The notes below the pieces were generated by a model that was not told where the DNA came from, ran no database searches, and was given only the letters and a program-made list of their open reading frames with translations. DNA of 5,876 bases from a bacterium (GTDB taxonomy: Bacteria > Pseudomonadota > Alphaproteobacteria > Caulobacterales > Hyphomonadaceae). Every line of letters begins with the position of its first letter. Position 1 is the first letter of the stretch. Shown here piece by piece: positions 1 to 5,876 of this stretch. A program made the translations under genes and the position numbers. The stretch is from positions 1 through 5,876 of the forward strand of contig JAVBYB010000450.1 in the NCBI GenBank assembly GCA_030824255.1, written 5' to 3'.

Positions 1-350
1 CCACGGACGCTGCCGCCGCCTCGCCGGTGATGAAAGTCCTCAAGGATCGCGGCCTCACCTTCATCCACGACGGCGCCGCTGCGCGCTCTGCCCTGCCGCA
101 GGCCGCCACGCAGACCGGCGTCGACTTCACCGTCGCCGACCGCATCCTCGACGCCGAACTCACGGCTGACTCGATCGACCGCGAACTGCTCGCCCTTGAA
201 GCGCTGGCCATCCAGAACGGCGAAGCGATCGGCGTCGGCTTTGCCTATCCGGTCACGATCGAACAATTCCGCCAGTGGGCCGAAGGCCTCAAGGCAAAGG
301 GCTACCAACTCGCGCCTGCCTCAGCTGTCGCTGGCGTCGTCGCGCGTTGA
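1..350 (+). CDS. Divergent polysaccharide deacetylase family protein, C-terminal part (5' end outside window)
   Basis: The frame is open from the left edge (first whole codon at base 3) and ends at TGA 348-350, giving the last 115 residues; the true start lies upstream of the window. The visible part matches the C-terminal half of the divergent polysaccharide deacetylase family (YibQ/Polysacc_deac_2 type): a strand reading GLTFIHDG, then VDFTVADRILDAE, a helix with ELLALEALA, the motif GEAIGVGFAYPVTIEQFRQW and a final GYQLAPASAV. Members have a NodB-like barrel and are thought to act in the periplasm on envelope polysaccharide, but their substrate is poorly known. In many alphaproteobacteria this gene lies next to rppH, as here: only two bases separate its stop from the rppH ATG, suggesting one transcript. 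The family call is solid; enzymatic activity cannot be judged from this fragment. Confidence 0.85.
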   Translation, partial: TDAAAASPVMKVLKDRGLTFIHDGAAARSALPQAATQTGVDFTVADRILDAELTADSIDRELLALEALAIQNGEAIGVGFAYPVTIEQFRQWAEGLKAKGYQLAPASAVAGVVAR

Positions 351-352
351 GC

Positions 353-865
353 ATGGAGGCCCAGCCGCTCCAAGGTGGCCGCGACCCGTCGCTCTACAGG
401 CCCAATGTCGGCCTCGCCGTGTTTTCGCGCAAAGGCCATGTATGGCTCGGACGCCGCACAGGCACCCGCAAGGACGATGTGCGCTACGCTTGGCAGATGC
501 CGCAGGGCGGCGTCGATCGCGGCGAGACGCCCGCGCAAGCCGCCTTGCGCGAACTCGGCGAGGAAACCGGCCTCGACCCTGCGCAGGTCGACCTGCTCGA
601 AGAACTTGAGCCCTGGTTGTTCTATGACTTCCCGCCGGCGCTGAAGGCCAAGCTCACAGGCCCCTATTATGGCCAGCGCCAGAAATGGTTCGCCTTCCGC
701 TTCCTTGGCTCCGACACCGACTTCCAGCTCGACAGGCACACCGTCGAGTTCGATGCGTGGAAATGGGCGCAGCTCGCCGACGCGCCTGGGCTCGTCATCC
801 CGTTCAAGGCTGCGGTCTACACCGAGGTCGCGACCCACTTCGCGAAATGGACAACGCCCGTCTGA
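353..865 (+). CDS. rppH: RNA 5'-pyrophosphohydrolase RppH (Nudix hydrolase, IalA type)
   Basis: This 170-residue protein is a complete RppH. The family removes pyrophosphate from the 5'-triphosphate end of RNA, which opens transcripts to RNase E-type decay; alphaproteobacterial members are often annotated IalA or dinucleoside polyphosphate hydrolase. The Nudix box is perfect at residues 52-74: G52, E58, then R66-E67-L68-G69-E70-E71-T72-G73-L74, with the metal-binding glutamates present. RppH hallmarks flank it: YRPNVG (15-20), WQMPQGG (47-53), YGQRQKWF (106-113) and EFDAWKW (132-138). The frame is open further upstream, but that stretch lies inside the preceding gene. ATG 353 puts YRPNVG at the usual distance from the N terminus and gives normal family length. 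No clear Shine-Dalgarno is visible; the preceding stop TGA 348-350 is two bases away, so translational coupling is likely. The gene converges on atpC. Confidence 0.95.
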   Translation: MEAQPLQGGRDPSLYRPNVGLAVFSRKGHVWLGRRTGTRKDDVRYAWQMPQGGVDRGETPAQAALRELGEETGLDPAQVDLLEELEPWLFYDFPPALKAKLTGPYYGQRQKWFAFRFLGSDTDFQLDRHTVEFDAWKWAQLADAPGLVIPFKAAVYTEVATHFAKWTTPV

Positions 866-935
866 CCCCTCTGGCGCATCCCTGCGGACGCGCACACGGT
901 CAGCCGCATCAGCCGCAACATTGAATTCGGCGAGG
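866..935. other. Convergent intergenic gap between rppH and atpC
   Basis: This 70-bp gap separates the stop codons of two converging genes. I find no GC-rich hairpin followed by a T-run on either strand. The best candidate is a 5-bp TGCGG/CCGCA pairing with a long loop, which is too weak to call. The tandem CAGCCGCA copies at 901-908 and 910-917 are short and probably chance. Termination here may be Rho-dependent, or the two transcripts may overlap. Confidence 0.5.
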
Positions 936-1340
936 CTAGTTGAGGGCCGAGCGCAGGGCTTCGAGATAGGCAAGACGCTCGATAGCGCGCTTGCGACGGA
1001 CCTCATCGCCCGGATCGTTAGCGTCGGAGCGGACCTTGGCGATCTCGGACTCAAGAGACGCTGCATCGACGTCTGCGAGGCGAACAGCTTCTTCGGCAAG
1101 GATGGTGAGGCCGGCCGGCGTCACATCGGCAAAGCCGCCGCGCACGAACACTGGGGTCACGCCCGAAGCTTCATGGATGCGGACAACGCCGGGCTTCAGC
1201 ACGGTCATGAACGGGGCATGTTGCGGCAGGACGCCGAACTCGCCCTCGACGCCCGGTGCATCGACCTGTTTCACGTCGCCGGAAAACAGTTCGCGCTCAG
1301 GCGAAACCAGCGAGAAATGCAGCGTCTGCGCGTCGGCCAT
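936..1340 (-). CDS. atpC: F1 ATP synthase epsilon subunit
   Basis: This 134-residue protein is the epsilon subunit, which sits on the F1 central stalk with gamma and the c-ring and can inhibit ATP hydrolysis. The N-terminal beta-sandwich is evident: LHFSLVSPERELFSGDV (7-23), GEFGVLPQHAPFMTVLKPG (33-51) and FVRGGFADVTPAGLTILAEEA (65-85). Residues 91-134 form the expected C-terminal helical part, broken around residues 106-113 (DANDPGDE). Two starts are possible. GTG at 1346 lies only 3 bases after an AAGGA ribosome-binding site, while ATG at 1340 lies 9 bases after it and is chosen. Unusually, atpC does not directly follow atpD: a secreted-protein gene, a metallophosphoesterase gene and an intrinsic terminator lie between them. 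The nearest upstream gene on the same strand ends 66 bp before atpC. Confidence 0.95.
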   Translation of the reverse strand: MADAQTLHFSLVSPERELFSGDVKQVDAPGVEGEFGVLPQHAPFMTVLKPGVVRIHEASGVTPVFVRGGFADVTPAGLTILAEEAVRLADVDAASLESEIAKVRSDANDPGDEVRRKRAIERLAYLEALRSALN

Positions 1341-1349
1341 GGCCACCCA

Positions 1350-1354
1350 TCCTT
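1350..1354 (-). promoter_or_regulatory. Ribosome-binding site deciding the atpC start
   Basis: On the minus strand AAGGA lies 9 bases before ATG 1340 and only 3 bases before the in-frame GTG 1346. The spacing favours the ATG and a 134-residue epsilon subunit. Confidence 0.6.
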
Positions 1355-1406
1355 GTTCGCGGGTCGGTCTATCAGGCCTGAAACCTCTGTAAAGGCGGCA
1401 GTTTGG

Positions 1407-2357
1407 CTAAAAGCTTCGCAGCGTAACCACAGCAATTTCAGGGGGTTGATTGAACCTGACGGGCAGCACCGACACCCCCACCCCGCCAGACACGTAGAGC
1501 CAGCGTCCCCGATCCTCGTAAAGACCGCACGGCCAGCGCGCGGAACCCGCCGAGGCGTGCATCAGCCGCCCGACAAATGGCAGGTTCACCTGTCCGCAAT
1601 GGCTGTGTCCCGCCAGAGTCAGCGCCACCCGCTCCGGCGCTGCGGAGAACGCGTCTGGCCAGTGGCTGAGCACGATCGCCGGCTCGTCTTCGGGAATTCC
1701 GTCCAGCGTCTGCGTGTAGGACGGCTGGGCGCGTGGCGATTCATAGTCCGCCAGCCCACCCACCCAGAATGCTGATCCGTCGCGCGGAATACGCACACGC
1801 GCATTCTCCAGCACCTGAATGCCGGCGGCGCCAAGCGCCTGCTCGACCGTGCCGCCATCATACCACCAGTCGTGATTACCGAGCACGGACCACACGCCGA
1901 GCGGCGCCTTGAGCTTGCCGAGCACGGCCAGGCCCGCAGCAATCTCGCGCTGTTCTGCCTCGGGGCGATCCGCCTTGAGGACATGCCCGCCCACGAAATC
2001 GCCGAGCAGCACGATGATGTCGGGCCGCTCCGCATTCATGCGACCCACCACGGCCTCCAGCCGGCCCACGCCGACATGCGGACCATCCGTATGCGTATCG
2101 GAGATAACGCCGATTCGCAGCGGTGCGCCGCTCCAGGATCGGCTCGCCACCTCGATACGCCGCAACTCCAGCGTCTGCGGCTCCCACAGGAAGGCCCGAA
2201 TGCCGAACAGCCAGAACACGCTGACGACGCCGATGAAGCTCCAGCCGATCCATCCTGGTCCGCGCGCAGTCCTTAGCCCGCGCCACAACAGAAAGCCAAG
2301 CAACAGCGGCCACGCAATCGCGCCCGCCCAAGCCGCCAGGACAATGATGTCGCTCAT
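1407..2357 (-). CDS. Membrane-anchored calcineurin-like metallophosphoesterase
   Basis: This 316-residue protein has two predicted N-terminal membrane helices (about 3-25 and 36-58) and a calcineurin-like phosphoesterase domain (about 80-316). All metal-site motifs are present: D87-T-H89, G119-D120, G160-N161-H162-D163, H232 (in LSHWPD) and G250-H251-S-H253, so the enzyme should be active with a dinuclear metal centre. The family (YkuE/YaeI-like) hydrolyses phosphomonoesters or phosphodiesters; LpxG-type lipid A enzymes share the fold, and the substrate cannot be read from sequence. Arginines 26, 29 and 32 between the helices suggest that loop is cytoplasmic, which would place the catalytic domain in the periplasm; this is inference. 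ATG 2357 has GGAG 4 bases upstream and lies 15 bp after the preceding gene's stop, so the two are probably co-transcribed. It sits between atpD and atpC, an unusual position with no obvious link to ATP synthase. Confidence 0.88.
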   Translation of the reverse strand: MSDIIVLAAWAGAIAWPLLLGFLLWRGLRTARGPGWIGWSFIGVVSVFWLFGIRAFLWEPQTLELRRIEVASRSWSGAPLRIGVISDTHTDGPHVGVGRLEAVVGRMNAERPDIIVLLGDFVGGHVLKADRPEAEQREIAAGLAVLGKLKAPLGVWSVLGNHDWWYDGGTVEQALGAAGIQVLENARVRIPRDGSAFWVGGLADYESPRAQPSYTQTLDGIPEDEPAIVLSHWPDAFSAAPERVALTLAGHSHCGQVNLPFVGRLMHASAGSARWPCGLYEDRGRWLYVSGGVGVSVLPVRFNQPPEIAVVTLRSF

Positions 2358-2372
2358 GCGACTCCGGCAAAT

Positions 2373-2921
2373 CTACTGAAGGACCGCCACCATGGCGGTA
2401 ATGACGGAAAAGCGCGATTGATGGCCCGGCGCTCCGGGCTCGGCGCCCGACAGCTGCACACTCACGCGCTTGCCGCCGCTTGCACCAGACAGGGACTGCG
2501 TAAATCCACCACCGGCGGAACCGGCCAGCGCCTCGAAGCCAAGGCCGGACAAGCCCTGCATGGTGGCAAGGATGGTCGGGCCGGCCGAAGGTCCATAGAC
2601 GGACACCACGCATTGCCCGGCGCGCTCGCGCACCGTTACGACGCCGCGCGCGGCAACAACATTCCACACCGTTTCGCTGGCCGAGGCACCGGCCTGCTTG
2701 CGGGTTTCGGCATCCTGCGTTGGTTGAAGCCTGCCGTCGCGCGCCGCCTCTAGCGCGCTGACGCCATTACCGGCAACCGCCGGCACGCAAATATCCGCAA
2801 CGGCCTGCCGGAACACCTGCCCTGCCATTTCGGGCGATAGGTCGGCCGATACCGCCGAGCGCTGGGCGAAAGCGGGGGCTGCGAACAGCAAGGCGCCGAC
2901 AAGTGCGAGATGGGTCTTCAT
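2373..2921 (-). CDS. Predicted secreted protein of unknown function
   Basis: I do not recognise this 182-residue protein. It starts with a classic Sec signal peptide: K2, a hydrophobic core (LALVGALLFAAP) and a signal peptidase I site AFA|Q after residue 19. The mature part, about 163 residues, should therefore be periplasmic. It has just two cysteines, C45 (VADICVP) and C104 (AGQCVVSVYG), which could form one disulfide. A central segment WNVVAARGVVTVRERAGQCVVSVYG (86-110) looks like consecutive beta strands, followed by a Gly/Ser-rich stretch (about 123-150). The frame stays open for 29 more codons upstream, but that extension runs into the terminator after atpD and would bury the signal peptide. 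ATG 2921 has a strong GGGAGGG site 7 bases upstream and is clearly preferred. The gene is 15 bp ahead of the metallophosphoesterase gene, suggesting an envelope-related pair. The terminator upstream implies that it needs its own promoter; I could not place one convincingly. Confidence 0.75.
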   Translation of the reverse strand: MKTHLALVGALLFAAPAFAQRSAVSADLSPEMAGQVFRQAVADICVPAVAGNGVSALEAARDGRLQPTQDAETRKQAGASASETVWNVVAARGVVTVRERAGQCVVSVYGPSAGPTILATMQGLSGLGFEALAGSAGGGFTQSLSGASGGKRVSVQLSGAEPGAPGHQSRFSVITAMVAVLQ

Positions 2922-2928
2922 CGCGTGT

Positions 2929-2935
2929 CCCTCCC
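2929..2935 (-). promoter_or_regulatory. Strong ribosome-binding site setting the start of the secreted protein
   Basis: The minus strand reads GGGAGGG, separated by 7 bases from ATG 2921. This is the best Shine-Dalgarno match in the window and places the start directly before a signal peptide, ruling against an in-frame start 87 bases further upstream. Confidence 0.75.
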
Positions 2936-2964
2936 GAGGATACCGAAGCCTATCGCGCCCACGC

Positions 2965-3001
2965 AGAAACGAAAACAGGCGCGGACAGATGTCCGCGCCT
3001 G
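2965..3001 (-). terminator. Intrinsic (Rho-independent) terminator after atpD
   Basis: On the minus strand a perfect 11-bp GC-rich stem, CAGGCGCGGAC pairing with GTCCGCGCCTG (3001-2991 with 2986-2976), closes a 4-base ATCT loop. It is extended by a G-T and an A-T pair. The U-rich tail TTTTCGTTTCT (2975-2965) follows immediately. The hairpin begins 26 bases after the atpD stop. The T-run on the minus side only gives its direction, matching the atp operon. It separates atpAGD from the secreted-protein, phosphoesterase and atpC genes downstream. Read-through may still occur because the T-run is interrupted. Confidence 0.88.
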
Positions 3002-3027
3002 CTGTCACTCTGGTGCTGATAGAAAGA

Positions 3028-5377
<2,350 letters not shown>

Positions 5378-5378
<1 letters not shown>

Positions 5379-5680
5379 TAGACAACCGCCTTTCCAGCCG
5401 CGCAGGACTTCTTTGCGTTCTCGACCGCGACGGCGATGCGCGGGTCAAGAGCGCCGATCGTGCTGCGGCCAAGCCGCGAGCCGGTTTCATCAGAGCTGCG
5501 ATCGACCTTGATGTTTGGAATCTCTGCGTGCGCCGTCGAAATCACGCAGTCGCAGGTGACGCCTTCCGGCAGCGCCTTGCAGGCGCCGCCTTCAGCGTAG
5601 GCAGCGACCTTCTCCACCGGCGGCGTGCCGACGCAGGAGGCTACCGCGATCGCGGCGATGAGGGTCGCAGCAAGCCGCAT
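5378..5680 (-). CDS. Small Cys-rich predicted lipoprotein between atpA and atpG
   Basis: I do not recognise this 100-residue protein. The N terminus (R2, a hydrophobic stretch from L3 to A14) ends in a lipobox V13-A-S-C16, indicating a Sec-exported protein lipidated on C16. Residue +2 is Val, not Asp, so Lol-dependent outer-membrane sorting would be expected. The mature 85 residues contain four further cysteines (C34, C43, C45, C93), with a C-D-C pair, compatible with two disulfides or a metal or redox site. The rest is hydrophilic with no membrane helix. Its ATG overlaps the atpA stop by one base (TGATG) and its TAA overlaps the atpG start by one base (TAATG), so its translation is tied to both. 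The exact fit of start, lipobox and overlaps supports a real gene. No F1 subunit of this kind is known to me, and the periplasmic location argues against a direct F1 contact. Confidence 0.78.
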
Positions 5681-5876
5681 CAGGCAAACGTCTTCGAGAA
5701 GGCTTCGAGCGTGGACTTGATCGCGTCTTCGATTTTGCCGCCGTCCTTGCCGTTCTTGGAGATATCTTTCTGGTCGCGAATGTCCGCCAGCAGGGCCTGC
5801 TTCTCGGCGCGGATGTGGCGCAGAAGTTCGGCTTCGTAGCGCACGACCGCGTCGGTGGGGATCTTGTCGAGATAGC
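5680..5876 (-). CDS. atpA: F1 ATP synthase alpha subunit, C-terminal end (5' part outside window)
   Basis: Reading leftward from the right edge (first whole codon at 5874-5872), the frame encodes 64 residues before TGA at 5682-5680. These match the extreme C terminus of the alpha subunit, the non-catalytic partner of beta in the F1 head: YLDKIPTDAVVRYEAELLRHIR at the start, a helix with KQALLADIRDQKDIS, and the typical ending STLEAFSKTFA. The start, Walker A site and arginine finger lie outside the window, so integrity cannot be judged. The stop overlaps the start of the downstream lipoprotein gene by one base (TGATG). Its place directly upstream of the lipoprotein and atpG confirms the order of the operon. 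Confidence 0.93.
   Translation of the reverse strand, partial: YLDKIPTDAVVRYEAELLRHIRAEKQALLADIRDQKDISKNGKDGGKIEDAIKSTLEAFSKTFA

Noticed and set aside
901..917. Tandem CAGCCGCA copies in the rppH-atpC gap
   Set aside because: Two 8-base copies in GC-rich DNA are not enough to call a repeat or a protein site.
302..1099. A 265-codon open frame on the minus strand across rppH and the start of the gap
   Set aside because: It lies antisense to a perfect Nudix hydrolase and runs through the atpC 3' end in another frame; Arg/Ala-rich composition is typical of GC-rich shadow frames.
1344..1346. GTG as the atpC start
   Set aside because: It lies only 3 bases from the AAGGA site; the ATG two codons later has normal spacing and gives the usual N terminus.
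669..1775. A 368-codon open frame on the plus strand
   Set aside because: It crosses the rppH end in another frame and runs antisense to atpC and the phosphoesterase; Arg/Ser-rich with no domain.
1876..2667. A 263-codon minus-strand frame over the phosphoesterase and secreted-protein genes
   Set aside because: It overlaps both genes in another frame; Arg/Ala/Gly-rich and without family resemblance, while both overlapped frames have clear signals.
2922..2964. Possible promoter boxes upstream of the secreted-protein gene (TTTCTG and TATCCT on the minus strand)
   Set aside because: The spacing is about 21 bases and neither box matches well, so no promoter is called although one is expected nearby.

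Overview
The window is a piece of an alphaproteobacterial chromosome built around the F1 part of the F-type ATP synthase operon, all on the minus strand. Two plus-strand genes face it from the left edge. The sequence is GC-rich (above about 60% by eye) and densely coding. The gene order atpA-atpG-atpD-atpC without the F0 genes, the IalA-type RppH and the adjacent divergent polysaccharide deacetylase all fit Alphaproteobacteria. The F1 protein sequences look most like the Caulobacterales/Hyphomonadaceae side of that class, but this placement is made from memory of the families and not from a search.

Left part, plus strand: the 3' end of a divergent polysaccharide deacetylase family gene (to 350) is followed two bases later by rppH (353-865), an RNA 5'-pyrophosphohydrolase with a perfect Nudix box. 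rppH converges on atpC across a 70-bp gap with no clear terminator.

Right part, minus strand, in transcription order: the last 64 codons of atpA; a 100-residue predicted lipoprotein with four cysteines beyond the lipobox; atpG; atpD; a strong intrinsic terminator; a 182-residue predicted secreted protein of unknown function; a membrane-anchored calcineurin-like metallophosphoesterase; and atpC. The lipoprotein gene joins atpA through TGATG and atpG through TAATG, so three reading frames are stitched by one-base overlaps.

The ATP synthase genes themselves look intact and ordinary. The unusual part is the architecture. A Cys-rich lipoprotein sits inside the F1 operon. Two envelope-type genes, plus a hairpin terminator directly after atpD, separate the epsilon subunit gene from the alpha, gamma and beta genes. 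If the terminator works, atpC is expressed largely from a separate transcriptional unit together with the secreted protein and the phosphoesterase. I see no mobile element, CRISPR array, tRNA, rRNA or riboswitch.
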